The translations under genes were made by a program, and so were the position numbers. From the NCBI GenBank assembly GCA_963812965.1, contig CAWEXG010000012.1, forward strand, positions 1 to 64,000: a stretch of DNA of 64,000 nucleotides, written 5' to 3'. The notes under the pieces are model-generated. The model searched no databases. It had not been told where the DNA came from and saw only the letters and a list, made by a program, of their open reading frames with translations. Positions 38,977-50,193 of this stretch are shown here, piece after piece. Within the stretch, counting starts at the first letter, position 1. Each line of letters opens with the position of its first letter. This DNA is from DASXMT01 sp963812965. Its GTDB lineage: Bacteria > Actinomycetota > Acidimicrobiia > Acidimicrobiales > RAAP-2.

Positions 38977-41358
38977 TCAGCTGGCGGAGGAGCCGACCGT
39001 CGTGCGCCTGGTCGAACCGTAATGCTCGGTGGGCACTCTGCCGTACAGGGTGGTGCGCTGTACGAGAGTTCGGCCCAGTGGTTCCAGAAGCTCCCGGAAA
39101 CCGTCGACGTCCATCATCTGGCCGTGACTGGCTCCGGCAGCCCGGGAGATGTTCTCGTCCATGAGGGTTCCGCCCAGGTCGTTGACGCCGGCCCCGAGAA
39201 CCTGGCGGACCCCGGCGGACCCCATCTTCACCCAGCTGATCTGGATGTTGTCGATGGCACCCCGGTAGGCGATCCGACCGATTGCATGCATGAGCAGGGT
39301 CTCTCGGAACGTCGGGCCGCGCCTCGATCGTTTCTGGAGGTAGATGGGGGAGGCCATGTGGACGAACGGGAGGGGCACGAACTCGGTGAACCCTCCGGTC
39401 TCACGCTGGAGCTCTCTGGTGAGCACCATATGTTTCGCCCATGACCGGGGCTGTTCTACCGCACCGAACATGATGGTCACGTTGGAACGAAGGCCGACGC
39501 TGTGCGCGGTCTGATGTGCGTAGAGCCACTCTTCGGTGTTGATCTTGTCCGGGCACAGGATCGCTCGAACGTCGTTGTCGAGAATCTCGGCAGCCGTACC
39601 AGGAAGCGTCTTCAGCCCGGCGTCACGCAAGCGGGTGAGGTACTCGGCCAACGACACCTCGGACCGCCGGGCGCCCTCGGTGACCTCGAGTGCAGTGAAC
39701 CCGTGGATGTGGATGGTGGCCGAGGCCTCTCGCACCGCCTTGATCACCTCGAGGTAGTACTCGCCGTCGAAGTTGGGATGGATACCACCCTGTAGACAGA
39801 CTTCGGTCGCGCCGCGGTCTTCGGCTTCAACGACCCGCTCGGTGATGTCGCTGAGCTCCAACAGATACGGCTTCCCTCGGAGGTTGAGCGAGAGTGGGCC
39901 CTTGGAGAAAGCGCAGAACCGGCACTTGAACGTGCAGACATTGGTGTAGTTGATGTTTCGGTTGGCGACGAAGGTCACTTCGTCACCAACGGTCTCTCGC
40001 CGCAGCGAGTCGGCGATCGCGGCTACGGCGCGCACCTCCGGTCCTCTGGCGGAGAACAGGGTCACGATCTCGTCTTCGCCGACCTCCTCACCGGCCATGA
40101 CACCGGCGAGGACCTCACCGACCGGGCTTTCGGTGGTGGGTAGCGTGGCCACCGGGGGGGAGATGAACCCGGACTGTCTCTCTGCTGGGGTGCTCAGCAA
40201 GGTCGGCGGTAAGAGGTCACCCCCAGAGCACCATGGGTGGTCCCGAGCCAGACCTTCGGCATCTGACGCGTCGAGGACGGGAAATCGCATGGGCTCCGAC
40301 AGCCACCGCTCTGGCTGCGTGGCGAACTCGGGGTAGATGGTGAGGCGTGGGGCGAGCGTGTGGCCGGCCGCTTCGGTGGCGGCGCGGAGAATCTCGAGAG
40401 CGGGCCACGCTCGCTCCGGATTGACGTGGTCGGCAGTGACCGGGGAGACGCCACCCCAGTCGTCGATGCCGGATTCGAGGAGGGGAGCAAGGTCGTCCGA
40501 CAGGTTGGGGGGTGCCTGCAGGTGGATCTCGATCGGGAGCAGGAGACGAGCGGCGGCGATAGTCCAGAGGAACTCGTCGGTAGGACATGGGGGAGCGTTG
40601 TGCATCGCCGTTCCCGGCTTCGGCAGGAAGTTCTGGACGATCACCTCTTGCACGTGACCGTGACGCCTATGGCTGTCAGCGATCGCGATCAGCGTCGCCA
40701 ATCGATCTTCCCGGTTCTCGCCGATCCCGACGAGCAGACCGGTCGTGAAGGGAATGGCCAGTGATCCTGCCGCCTCCAGAGTGGCCAGCCGGCGCTCGGG
40801 TGTTTTGTCCGGTGCCGACCGGTGAGCGGTGAGGTTGGGGTTGACCGACTCGATCATCATCCCCTGGCTGGCCGACACCTCCCGGAGCACCGCCAACTCG
40901 TCGGCCGTCAGAGCGCCGGCGTTGGCGTGGGGGAGGAGCCCCGTCTCGTCGACCACCAGCTTGCTCATCTGGGCCAGGTAGTCAACGGTTGACGCGTAAC
41001 CGTGCTCTGCCAGCCACGTTCGTGCGGCCGGATATCGGTCTTCGGGTCCTTCTCCCAGCGTGAACAGGGCTTCGTGGCACCCGGCGTCTCGACCGGATCG
41101 CGCAATGGCCAGTACTTGGTCAGGCGAGAGGTAGGGAGCCTCGACCCGCGTTGGTGCTTTGGCGAAGGTGCAGTAGCCGCAGCGGTCTCGGCACAGCATG
41201 GTGAGCGGGATGAACACCTTGGGCGAGAAAGTGGTCCGGACGCCGTGCGCTGCGCTCCGTTGTCGACGCGCCTCTGCTCGCAGCTCGCCTAGTTCGGCAT
41301 GGAGCAGTTCGTCCGGTCCGAAGGCCTGTTGGGTCGTAAACCTGGTCGTTTCAGGCAT
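38977..41358 (-). CDS. fbiC: FO synthase (fused CofG/CofH)
   Basis: A ~793-aa bifunctional radical-SAM enzyme that makes FO, the deazaflavin core of coenzyme F420, from tyrosine and 5-amino-6-ribitylamino-uracil. Each half has its own CxxxCxxC cluster motif: CRDRCGYC (~residue 60) and CTFKCRFC (~480). Also seen are EALFTLGEGPEDRY and NPNLTAHR in the CofG half, and CLQGGIHPNFDGEYY and TAEILDNDVR in the CofH half. Fused FbiC is typical of actinobacteria; archaea and cyanobacteria use separate proteins. Translation most likely starts at ATG 41358, directly behind a -10 box. Confidence 0.96.
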   Translation of the reverse strand: MPETTRFTTQQAFGPDELLHAELGELRAEARRQRSAAHGVRTTFSPKVFIPLTMLCRDRCGYCTFAKAPTRVEAPYLSPDQVLAIARSGRDAGCHEALFTLGEGPEDRYPAARTWLAEHGYASTVDYLAQMSKLVVDETGLLPHANAGALTADELAVLREVSASQGMMIESVNPNLTAHRSAPDKTPERRLATLEAAGSLAIPFTTGLLVGIGENREDRLATLIAIADSHRRHGHVQEVIVQNFLPKPGTAMHNAPPCPTDEFLWTIAAARLLLPIEIHLQAPPNLSDDLAPLLESGIDDWGGVSPVTADHVNPERAWPALEILRAATEAAGHTLAPRLTIYPEFATQPERWLSEPMRFPVLDASDAEGLARDHPWCSGGDLLPPTLLSTPAERQSGFISPPVATLPTTESPVGEVLAGVMAGEEVGEDEIVTLFSARGPEVRAVAAIADSLRRETVGDEVTFVANRNINYTNVCTFKCRFCAFSKGPLSLNLRGKPYLLELSDITERVVEAEDRGATEVCLQGGIHPNFDGEYYLEVIKAVREASATIHIHGFTALEVTEGARRSEVSLAEYLTRLRDAGLKTLPGTAAEILDNDVRAILCPDKINTEEWLYAHQTAHSVGLRSNVTIMFGAVEQPRSWAKHMVLTRELQRETGGFTEFVPLPFVHMASPIYLQKRSRRGPTFRETLLMHAIGRIAYRGAIDNIQISWVKMGSAGVRQVLGAGVNDLGGTLMDENISRAAGASHGQMMDVDGFRELLEPLGRTLVQRTTLYGRVPTEHYGSTRRTTVGSSAS

Positions 41359-41365
41359 TGACGCC

Positions 41366-41371
41366 ACCTTA
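41366..41371 (-). promoter_or_regulatory. -10 box (TAAGGT on the minus strand) for fbiC
   Basis: TAAGGT ends 7 nt before ATG 41358, separating fbiC transcription from the pentose-phosphate genes upstream. Confidence 0.6.
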
Positions 41372-41421
41372 TCGGAGGCCCCTGGTAAGCCCGGTCGGTC
41401 CGTACCGCTTCTGGTGGTGGC

Positions 41422-42150
41422 TCAAGAGCCGCCTGGTTCGCCGGCGGCAATCCGATCGACGATCCATACCACCTCGTCAGCACGAACGCGGCCAGCAGGA
41501 AGATCCTCGCCTGCCCGTACTCGAGCGAGGGCATCCCGCTTGGAGTCGCCGGCCACGGTGAAGACGACCAGGCGGGCTCGAGAGATGGCCGGCAGTGTCA
41601 AGGTGATTCGTTCGTGGGGGTTCGTCGCGTTCGGATCGGTGTTGGGGAGTACGAGTACCTGTTCGTCGGTGACGTCGAGCGCCGTCGACCCCGGGAACAG
41701 CGATGCGCAGTGCCCATCGGGGCCCATGCCCAGATGCACGAGGTCGAACCGGTCGAGGCGGGCCAACTCGGCCTGATAGGTACCGGCAGCGTCCGCTGGT
41801 GCGCCTCCCAGGTACATGGGATGGATCGAGCGCACCGGACCGACCGGATCGAGGAGGGCCTCTCGACAGAGGCGCTGGTTGGAGTCCTCGTCATCAGGGG
41901 GGACGCACCGCTCGTCGCCCCAGTAGGCGTCCACCTTCGACCAGTCGACTGACGGGCCTGGGCGAGTGCCGGGACCGGTCAGCCGAGCCAAACGCTTGTA
42001 CGCCTCGCCGGCGGTCGGTCCCCCTGACAGGAACAGGGAGAACCCGCTCTCCTCGTGCTTTCCGGGAGCGGTCTCCTGGGCCAGCACTTCGCCGACCATC
42101 TCGGCAAAGGCGTCGGCGACGGAGTCGACGACTCGGATCGTGCCCTCCAT
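41422..42150 (-). CDS. pgl: 6-phosphogluconolactonase
   Basis: A 242-aa enzyme that hydrolyses 6-phosphogluconolactone, step two of the oxidative pentose-phosphate pathway. Family features: LFLSGGPTAGEAYKRLA (~residue 38), WSKVDAYWGDERCVPPDDEDSN (~70-92) and DLVHLGMGPDGHCASLFPG (~135-153). Length agrees with DevB-type enzymes. It follows zwf by 37 nt as the last gene of the run. Confidence 0.94.
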   Translation of the reverse strand: MEGTIRVVDSVADAFAEMVGEVLAQETAPGKHEESGFSLFLSGGPTAGEAYKRLARLTGPGTRPGPSVDWSKVDAYWGDERCVPPDDEDSNQRLCREALLDPVGPVRSIHPMYLGGAPADAAGTYQAELARLDRFDLVHLGMGPDGHCASLFPGSTALDVTDEQVLVLPNTDPNATNPHERITLTLPAISRARLVVFTVAGDSKRDALARVRAGEDLPAGRVRADEVVWIVDRIAAGEPGGS

Positions 42151-42187
42151 CAGCCCGTACCGTCCATGAAACGACTCCGTCCCGTGC

Positions 42188-43813
42188 TCACTGTGACTCG
42201 GTCAGCCGGCCACCGGCCAGATCGATGTCGAGCTCCGGGTTGCGCCACTGGTCACCAGATTGCTCGACCAGAAGATCGGCCATCTGGGGTCCCCACGTTC
42301 CGGCCCGGTAAGGGTAGAGCGACACGCCTGCTTCCGACCACGCCTTCAGGTAAGGATCGACGATCTGCCACGCTTGACGTACTTCGTCCGACCTGATGAA
42401 CAGGGTGGCATCGCCCACCATGGCGTCATGGAGCAGCCGTTCGTAGCCGTCGGCTGCCTCCTCACCGGCGAACGCCTCCGCGTACGAGAAGTCCATGGCC
42501 ACCGACCGGACGCGGAACGCCTCACCGGGCACCTTGGCACCGAACTCGAGACTGATGCCTTCGTTGGGTTGGATCCGGAGGATCAGCACGTTCGGCCGCA
42601 GGTCTCGGCTCGTCTTCTTATCGAAGAGCAGGTGCGGAACTTGGTGGAACTGCAGTGCGACCTCTGTGACCCGAGCGGGAAGACGCTTGCCCGTACGCAC
42701 GTAGATGGGCACGCCCTCCCACCGCCAATTGTCCACCTGGAGCCGTAGTGCCAGGTAGGTCTCGGTGGTGGAGTCAGAGGCCACGTCCTCCTCTTCCCGG
42801 TACCCGGGAACGGGCAGGTTGTTGACGACACCGGCTTGGTACTGACCACGAACCGATCTGTCGACGGCTTCGTCTGGGCTGGGGATGGCGATGGCTTGGA
42901 GGAGCTTCACCTTCTCGTCACGGATGCGATCGGCGTCCGTGCTGGTCGGCGACTCCATGAGGGTCAGGGCCAGGACCTGCATCACGTGGTTCTGCACGAT
43001 GTCGCGCAGCGCTCCGGCGGTCTCGTAGAAGCCGCCCCGATGCTCTACGCCGAGACTCTCCGCCACAGTGATCTGTATTTGTTCGACGTAGCGCCGGTTC
43101 CAGATGGGTTCGAAGATGGCGTTGGCGAACCGTAGGGCCAAGAGGTTCTGGACGGTCTCTTTGCCCATGTAGTGATCGATGCGGTAGATCTGACTCTCGT
43201 CGAACGCGGTATGGATCTGCTCGTCGAGCTCGATGGCGCTTTCCAGATCCCGTCCGAAGGGTTTCTCCACCACCAGACGGGCGAACTCGCCGCCTTCACC
43301 AGGTCCGGTGCAGTTGTGGGTAGCCAGCGCTCCGGCCACCAGGCCGAACACTGCCGGAATGGTGGCCAGGTAGTAGAGCCGGTTGCCGGCAGTCCCGTCT
43401 TCTTTGTCCGCCACCTCGAGCATCTGTTTCAAGGCGTCGAAGGTGCTGGGATGGTCGTACTCACCGGTGATGTACCGGAAGCGACCCACGAACGCCTTCC
43501 ACTTCTCCCCCCCGTCAGGGGTGGCGTCCAGGACGTGGGCACGGAACTCCTCGTCCGACCACTCGGTCCGAGCTACACCGATGACCACGAAGCCGTTGTC
43601 GAGCGCTCCTCGTTCGGCCAGCTTGGACAGGGCGGGAAGGATCTTCCGAGCCGTCAGGTCGCCCGACGCGCCGAAGATGACCAAGGCCACCGGCGGTGCC
43701 TTGGTGAACACCTCGGGCATGGACGGCTTGATCGTGGTGCCTGCCGCCGGGGCCGCCGTCCGCGTCTCCTCCCCGCTGGCCGTGTCTGCGGCAGAGTCGG
43801 TGGTCGTGCTCAC
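42188..43813 (-). CDS. zwf: Glucose-6-phosphate dehydrogenase
   Basis: A 541-aa enzyme that oxidises glucose-6-phosphate to the lactone and supplies NADPH. The nucleotide motif is VIFGASGDLTARKILPAL (~45-62), the active-site block is IYRIDHYMGKETVQNLLALRFAN (~205-227) with the catalytic His, and VRTGKRLPARVTEVALQF lies near 375. The first ~40 residues are an Ala/Thr-rich extension. Its GTG overlaps the gnd stop (GTGA). No opcA gene follows, which differs from many actinobacteria. Confidence 0.96.
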   Translation of the reverse strand: MSTTTDSAADTASGEETRTAAPAAGTTIKPSMPEVFTKAPPVALVIFGASGDLTARKILPALSKLAERGALDNGFVVIGVARTEWSDEEFRAHVLDATPDGGEKWKAFVGRFRYITGEYDHPSTFDALKQMLEVADKEDGTAGNRLYYLATIPAVFGLVAGALATHNCTGPGEGGEFARLVVEKPFGRDLESAIELDEQIHTAFDESQIYRIDHYMGKETVQNLLALRFANAIFEPIWNRRYVEQIQITVAESLGVEHRGGFYETAGALRDIVQNHVMQVLALTLMESPTSTDADRIRDEKVKLLQAIAIPSPDEAVDRSVRGQYQAGVVNNLPVPGYREEEDVASDSTTETYLALRLQVDNWRWEGVPIYVRTGKRLPARVTEVALQFHQVPHLLFDKKTSRDLRPNVLILRIQPNEGISLEFGAKVPGEAFRVRSVAMDFSYAEAFAGEEAADGYERLLHDAMVGDATLFIRSDEVRQAWQIVDPYLKAWSEAGVSLYPYRAGTWGPQMADLLVEQSGDQWRNPELDIDLAGGRLTESQ

Positions 43814-44748
43814 TTGGGGGTGTAGAGCTCGCCGCCCTGGGTTCCGGCTGTCGTGGTGAACGCGTGGCCACCGAACTGGTTCCTGAGTGCCGACAGCAGT
43901 CTGAGCCCGAAGCCGTCCTTCTCACGAGAGGCGAACCGAGCGTAGAGGGCGGCCGAGATCGCCGGAGCGGGCACGGCTCGATCGATGGCCTCTTCGACCG
44001 TCCAACGACCCTCACCCGAATCGACGACCACTCCTTCGATCTGGTCGAACCCGGAGTCGGGCCGAAGTGCTCGCTCCGTCAGCTCGAGGAGCCAGCTTCG
44101 TACCACCGATCCGTACCGCCAGATAGCGGCGATCTCGTGCAGGTCGAGGTTGAACTCGTCTGCTGCATCCATGATCTCGAAGCCCTCGGCGTACGCCTGC
44201 ATGAGGCCGTACTCGATCCCGTTGTGGACCATCTTCACGAAGTGACCGGCCCCGGGAGGGCCGACATGGGCATAGCCGCCTTCGGGAGCGAGTGCCAGGA
44301 ATGCCGGCTCCACCACAGCGACCCCCTCTTTGGTCCCACCCACCATGAGGCAGTACCCCTCCTTCAGGCCCCAGATGCCCCCGGACGTACCGGCGTCGAC
44401 CAGGCTGATGCCCTTGGCAGCCAGCTCGTCGACCAGGGGAGCGGTCTCCTTGTAGTTGGAGTTGCCACCGTCGACGATCACGTCGCCGGACTCGAACAGG
44501 CCGGCCAGGGTCCGAATGGTGGAGTTGGTCGGTTCACCGGCAGGGACCATGACCCAGACCGCTCGTGGTGCGGTGAGCTTCGATGCCACTTCTTCGAGGC
44601 TGGCAGCAGGCTCGGCACCGATCTTGGCTGCGGCAGCTCGGGCGTCGGCAGAGAGATCGAAGGCAACGACCTCGTGCCCCTTTTCGATGAGGCGTTGGGT
44701 CATGTTGGCACCCATCTTCCCCAGACCCACCATGGCTATCTTCATGAG
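43810..44748 (-). CDS. gnd: 6-phosphogluconate dehydrogenase, short (decarboxylating) type
   Basis: 312 aa from ATG 44748, which has GAGGAG 7 nt upstream; the longer frame to 44904 is spurious. The Rossmann start is MKIAMVGLGKMGANMTQRLIEKGH. VDGGNSNYKETAPLVDELAAKGISLVDAGTSGG and GPPGAGHFVKMVHNGIEYGLMQAYAEG are the substrate and catalytic Lys/Asn blocks. The ~300-aa length places it with the short GndA/YqeC-type enzymes, usually NAD-dependent, not the ~470-aa NADP type; cofactor choice is inferred. Confidence 0.94.
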   Translation of the reverse strand, partial: LMKIAMVGLGKMGANMTQRLIEKGHEVVAFDLSADARAAAAKIGAEPAASLEEVASKLTAPRAVWVMVPAGEPTNSTIRTLAGLFESGDVIVDGGNSNYKETAPLVDELAAKGISLVDAGTSGGIWGLKEGYCLMVGGTKEGVAVVEPAFLALAPEGGYAHVGPPGAGHFVKMVHNGIEYGLMQAYAEGFEIMDAADEFNLDLHEIAAIWRYGSVVRSWLLELTERALRPDSGFDQIEGVVVDSGEGRWTVEEAIDRAVPAPAISAALYARFASREKDGFGLRLLSALRNQFGGHAFTTTAGTQGGELYTPK

Positions 44749-44854
44749 AAACTCCTCTTGTCGTCGATGTCGTTGTCGCTGTCGAAATGAACACCGAGTG
44801 GCCGGCTCCGCACCACGTCGCCCGGAGTTGTCCGGCCCGGACGCTCTCAGCGCT

Positions 44855-45988
44855 TCAGCGGCTGCCGTTGCCGGAGTCGCCGGACAGTTGGTTCGCCTTG
44901 TCACGCAAGGACTGCATCAGCTCGTCGAACGACTTGGCGAACGACGCGACGCCTTCTGCCTCGAGGGTGGCAGCCACGTCAGCCATATCGATGCCGGCTT
45001 CGGTCAACGAGGCGATGGTCCGGTCGGCCTCGTCCAGGTCGATGTCGACGGTCCGGGCAGGGATGCCGTGATCGAGGAAGTCCCTGACCGTTCCGTCGGG
45101 CATGGTGTTGACCGTATCCGGTCCAATCAGCGTGTTCACGTAGGCCAGGTCGGGGTAGTCCGGGTTCTTGGTCGAGGTGGATGCCCACAGCGGGCGCTGT
45201 ACCTGTGCTCCTTTGGAGGCGAGCGTCTCCCACCGGGGCCCGGAGAATTTCTGTTGGAAGAGACGGTAGGCCTGTCGGGCTTGGGCTACAGCAGCATGTC
45301 CCCGCAGGGCGAGTAGGTGGTCGTTGCCGCCCTTCGCCGCCGCTTCGATCCGACGATCGACCTCGGTGTCCACCCGACTGATGAAGAAGGAGGCGACGCT
45401 GGCTACCTTGGACAGGTCAGTGGCTCCGGACTCCGCGTAGGCCTCGAGCCCGGACTGGTAGGCCTCGATCACCTCTGCATATCGCTCTAAGCTGAAGATC
45501 AGCGTGACGTTGATGCTGTGACCGTCGCTGATCATCTGTTTGATTGCCGGTATGCCCTCCTCGGTGGCCGGGATCTTGACCAGGACGTTGGGCTTTGCGA
45601 TCCGTTGGTGCAGGGAGCGGGCCGACGCGATGGTCCTATCCGTGTCGTGGGCGAGAGATGGGGCCACCTCGACCGATACGAAGCCGTCGGTTCCACCGGA
45701 GGTGTCGTAGGTGGGGCGCAGCAGGGCGAGCGCGGCGTCTATATCGTCGACGACCAGATCCCAGTAAGCGTCTTCCACCGACGTGGTCTTGATCAACTCA
45801 CGGAACTGGTCGTCGTAGGTGTCCTGGCCTTCGATGGCCTTGGCGAAGATCGTCGGGTTGGAGGTCACGCCCCTGATCCCGTCGGACACCAGTTGGGCAA
45901 GCGTCCCGTCCTGGAGCCAATCACGGCGGAGATTGTCCAACCAGGGGCTCTGGCCCTGCTGTTCGTAGAGGTTGTTGAGTGTTGTCAC
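44855..45988 (-). CDS. tal: Transaldolase
   Basis: A 377-aa class I aldolase-type enzyme moving dihydroxyacetone units in the non-oxidative pathway. GIRGVTSNPTIFAKAIEG lies near residue 40. The Schiff-base lysine lies in KPNVLVKIPATEEGIPAI (~140), followed by GHSINVTLIFSLERYAEVIEAY. ASVASFFISRVDTEVDRRIE and RPLWASTSTKNPDYPD are typical of the ~370-aa actinobacterial form (not fused to glucose-6-phosphate isomerase). GTG 45988 has AAAGGA upstream. A 106-nt gap separates it from gnd. Confidence 0.95.
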   Translation of the reverse strand: MTTLNNLYEQQGQSPWLDNLRRDWLQDGTLAQLVSDGIRGVTSNPTIFAKAIEGQDTYDDQFRELIKTTSVEDAYWDLVVDDIDAALALLRPTYDTSGGTDGFVSVEVAPSLAHDTDRTIASARSLHQRIAKPNVLVKIPATEEGIPAIKQMISDGHSINVTLIFSLERYAEVIEAYQSGLEAYAESGATDLSKVASVASFFISRVDTEVDRRIEAAAKGGNDHLLALRGHAAVAQARQAYRLFQQKFSGPRWETLASKGAQVQRPLWASTSTKNPDYPDLAYVNTLIGPDTVNTMPDGTVRDFLDHGIPARTVDIDLDEADRTIASLTEAGIDMADVAATLEAEGVASFAKSFDELMQSLRDKANQLSGDSGNGSR

Positions 45989-46024
45989 GGTCGTCCTTTC
46001 GACGATCCCTGATCCGGGATCTGG

Positions 46025-48049
<2,025 letters not shown>

Positions 48050-48057
48050 CGCAGGTC

Positions 48058-48063
48058 ACCCTA
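48058..48063 (-). promoter_or_regulatory. -10 box (TAGGGT on the minus strand) for tkt
   Basis: TAGGGT ends 8 nt before ATG 48049. The divergent promoter for 48183 lies ~110 bp away. Confidence 0.6.
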
Positions 48064-48170
48064 TCGGTCCATCGTCGTGCTCGGAAAGGGACGGGCCCGT
48101 GTTGTCAGCCGGTGTATTGCTTCCTCCCGAGCTCGCCGGTCCTTGGCTGTCTATCCGCTGGACCTCTTAG

Positions 48171-48176
48171 TAGCGT
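48171..48176 (+). promoter_or_regulatory. -10 box (TAGCGT) for the hotdog thioesterase
   Basis: TAGCGT ends 6 nt before GTG 48183. The shared motif TGGACCTCT is just upstream at 48160-48168. Confidence 0.5.
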
Positions 48177-48182
48177 CCTCTT

Positions 48183-48593
48183 GTGGCCGACGACCGGATC
48201 CAGGTGCCTCCCAACTGCGAGCTCACCTTGGGCATGGTCTGTACGGACAAGTCCCAGCCGGGCCGGACCGTCTGGCGGATGAACGCCGACGAGCGGTTTG
48301 CCAACCCGGTCGGGATCGTTCAGGGCGGCTTCGTGGCCGCCTTTGCCGACTCGGCGATGGGTTCGGCCACGGTCACCTTCGCTGCTGCTCGAGATCAGCG
48401 AGTGTTCTCCGCCAACATGGAGATGAAGACCAGCTTCTTGGCGCCGGCCACGATCGGCACCACGCTCGAGTGCATCGCCCAGGTCGTCTCAGGAGGATCC
48501 CGAGTGGTCTTCGTGGAAGCCGAGGTGAACGACAGCGATGGGCGTTGCGTGGCTCGGGCCAGCTCCACCTACCTTCTGACGCCTCGGGAGTGA
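48183..48593 (+). CDS. PaaI-like hotdog-fold thioesterase
   Basis: 136 aa. It has the PaaI/4HBT layout: ANPVGIVQGGFVAAFADSAMGSAT (~40-63, with the conserved GG and Asp) and TSFLAPATIGTTLECIAQVVSGGSRVVFVEAEV. It hydrolyses an acyl-CoA thioester; the substrate is unknown. The hot helix carries the Asp in AFADSAMG, as in PaaI. GTG 48183 appears leaderless. The next gene (LLM oxidoreductase) starts 122 nt later with its own ribosome site. Confidence 0.86.
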   Translation: MADDRIQVPPNCELTLGMVCTDKSQPGRTVWRMNADERFANPVGIVQGGFVAAFADSAMGSATVTFAAARDQRVFSANMEMKTSFLAPATIGTTLECIAQVVSGGSRVVFVEAEVNDSDGRCVARASSTYLLTPRE

Positions 48594-48714
48594 GGATGGA
48601 GATCGCTTCTGAGACGAGTGGGCCGAGCAGTGCATCGACTGGAAGAGAGGTCGATACCGTGAGCCGAACGTCGATGACGACCTGGCTGACCGACGACAGC
48701 GAAAGGAGGTCACC

Positions 48715-49638
48715 ATGAAGGTGTCCTATGGCCTACCCACCCCGAAGGCCGATGCGCAGGGGCCAGGGCGTGCCCAGCCTCCGGTAGGGGAGCTGGCTGC
48801 CGCAGCAGAGGGCGCCGGCTTTGACGCGGTCTATACCACCGAGCACCCTTTCCCCGGTGACGTCTGGCTGGCACATGGAGGCCACCACGCGCTCGATCCG
48901 ATGGTGGCGCTCAGCTTCGCCGCTGCCGCCACCTCTCGAGTTCGTCTGCACACCAACCTCTTCGTGGCTGCGTACCGGAACCCCTTCCTTGCCGCCAAGA
49001 GCATTGCCACCCTCGACGCTCTCAGTGGAGGTCGGGTGGAGCTGGGTATCGGCTCGGGCTATCTCGAAGCAGAATTCGCGGCACTTGGCGTGCCCTTCGA
49101 GCATCGAAACGAGCTCACCGACGAAGCCTTGATGGCGATGAAGGCAGCGTGGACCGGTGAAAGCGTGACATTGGAGGGGCGGGACTTCTTCGCCGCGGGG
49201 AACACCATGCTCCCTCGGCCGATCCAACGACCTCACCCTCCCATCTGGATCGGGGGTAACAGCCGGATGGCCATCCGTCGAGCCGTTGACCATGCGCAAG
49301 GCTGGTCGCCATTTCCCAATCCACCACGAGCAGCGTCCAGAACCCGGACGGCGCCACTTGTCACGGCCGCCGATCTTGCCGATCGACTGGCGTACGCCGC
49401 TGACTACTCGGCTTCGGTGGGGCGGACGGAGCCGCTCGACGTGATGTTCATTCCTGCCGGCCTCGACATGAGAGACAGCGTCTTCGACGAGGAGGCAGTG
49501 GTGGCCTCGTGCACCGAGTTGGCGGCCGTCGGGGTGAGCTGGGTGGCGGTGGCGCTTCCGGGAGCCGCTCTCGAGGAACAGCTGCATGCGATCGAGCAGT
49601 TCGGACAGGGGATCCTCCAGGCCGTTCACCCCATGTAG
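48715..49638 (+). CDS. LLM-class (F420-dependent) oxidoreductase
   Basis: A 307-aa luciferase-like TIM-barrel protein: AAAAEGAGFDAVYTTEHPFP (~24-43), HTNLFVAAYRNPFLAAKSIATLDALSGGRVELGIGSGYLEAEFAALG (~75-120) and HPPIWIGGNSRMAIRRAVDHAQGW (~175-198). The GIGSGY motif and the AKS..TLD block are typical of F420-dependent members. FO synthase is encoded 7 kb away, so the cofactor should be available. ATG 48715 has a perfect AAAGGAGGT ribosome site. The substrate is unknown; an FMN-dependent role cannot be excluded. Confidence 0.88.
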   Translation: MKVSYGLPTPKADAQGPGRAQPPVGELAAAAEGAGFDAVYTTEHPFPGDVWLAHGGHHALDPMVALSFAAAATSRVRLHTNLFVAAYRNPFLAAKSIATLDALSGGRVELGIGSGYLEAEFAALGVPFEHRNELTDEALMAMKAAWTGESVTLEGRDFFAAGNTMLPRPIQRPHPPIWIGGNSRMAIRRAVDHAQGWSPFPNPPRAASRTRTAPLVTAADLADRLAYAADYSASVGRTEPLDVMFIPAGLDMRDSVFDEEAVVASCTELAAVGVSWVAVALPGAALEEQLHAIEQFGQGILQAVHPM

Positions 49639-49731
49639 CCGTTGGCCGTCGGCAGAAGGAGGTTGTCGGTCCGGTGCCGTCTCGCCGGTGCCGAGATCAC
49701 CGAAGGTGAGGGTTCCGGGGGCCTTGGTGCG

Positions 49732-49757
49732 TATAGTTGGTCAGCTGGTTGGTCAGC
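49732..49757 (+). promoter_or_regulatory. -10 box (TATAGT) followed by a 9-bp direct repeat
   Basis: TATAGT (49732-49737) is followed by two copies of TTGGTCAGC (49737-49745 and 49749-49757), spaced 12 bp. They would sit at or just after the transcription start of the 49.8-51.5 kb genes. This could be a repressor operator, or chance. Confidence 0.35.
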
Positions 49758-49772
49758 CTTGGGGAAAAGGAC

Positions 49773-49850
49773 ATGACCGAAACCCCCGACATATCCGAAG
49801 ACCAAGACCCAGAGCTACCTAAGGAGGACTGTGCCCGAGCGCCGTGGTGA
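49773..49850 (+). CDS. Small acidic ORF overlapping the next gene
   Basis: 25 codons with an AAAAGG ribosome site; acidic peptide (MTETPDISEDQDPEL...). It overlaps GTG 49831 in another frame and contains that gene's AAGGAGG. It may be a coupling leader rather than a functional protein. Confidence 0.3.
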   Translation: MTETPDISEDQDPELPKEDCARAPW

Positions 49851-50184
49851 CAAGAGCAAGGCTACCGGTCGCCTCCAGGCGAAGGGGGGCGACGTCCTCC
49901 ATCTGGTGATCGAGTACGTCAAACAAGAGACGCTCGAGCCGTTGAAGGGGCTTGGCCGGTTCGTGGCGTTCGGCGTCGCCGGTTCCGTCGCCCTGGCCGC
50001 AGGCTTCGTCATCGTGGCCGTCGCTCTGCTGCGCGTGCTCCAGGGCGAGACCGGGAGTGCCTTCGCCGGCAATCTGTCGTGGCTACCGTATTTAATCTGC
50101 GCCGTCGTCTCGATCGGCGTGGTTGCTATCGCCGCTATGGCCATTCGGAAGGGCCAGGCCAAGCGCTCGATACAACGTGACTAA
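49831..50184 (+). CDS. Phage-holin-superfamily-like two-helix membrane protein
   Basis: 117 aa: a basic, amphipathic N-terminal ~45 residues and two membrane helices (FVAFGVAGSVALAAGFVIVAVALLRVL and LPYLICAVVSIGVVAIAAMAI), with a basic end. This matches the 'phage holin family' proteins common in actinobacterial chromosomes, which are not usually phage genes. GTG 49831 has AAGGAGG 5 nt upstream. It is followed by two further tiny genes with little spacing; a membrane or envelope role is inferred. Confidence 0.75.
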   Translation: MPERRGDKSKATGRLQAKGGDVLHLVIEYVKQETLEPLKGLGRFVAFGVAGSVALAAGFVIVAVALLRVLQGETGSAFAGNLSWLPYLICAVVSIGVVAIAAMAIRKGQAKRSIQRD

Positions 50185-50193
50185 GGAGGCAGT

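Noticed and set aside
49831..50184. Prophage remnant suggested by a holin-like protein
   Set aside because: Its neighbours are housekeeping genes (trmI, proteasome); no phage structural or integrase gene is nearby.
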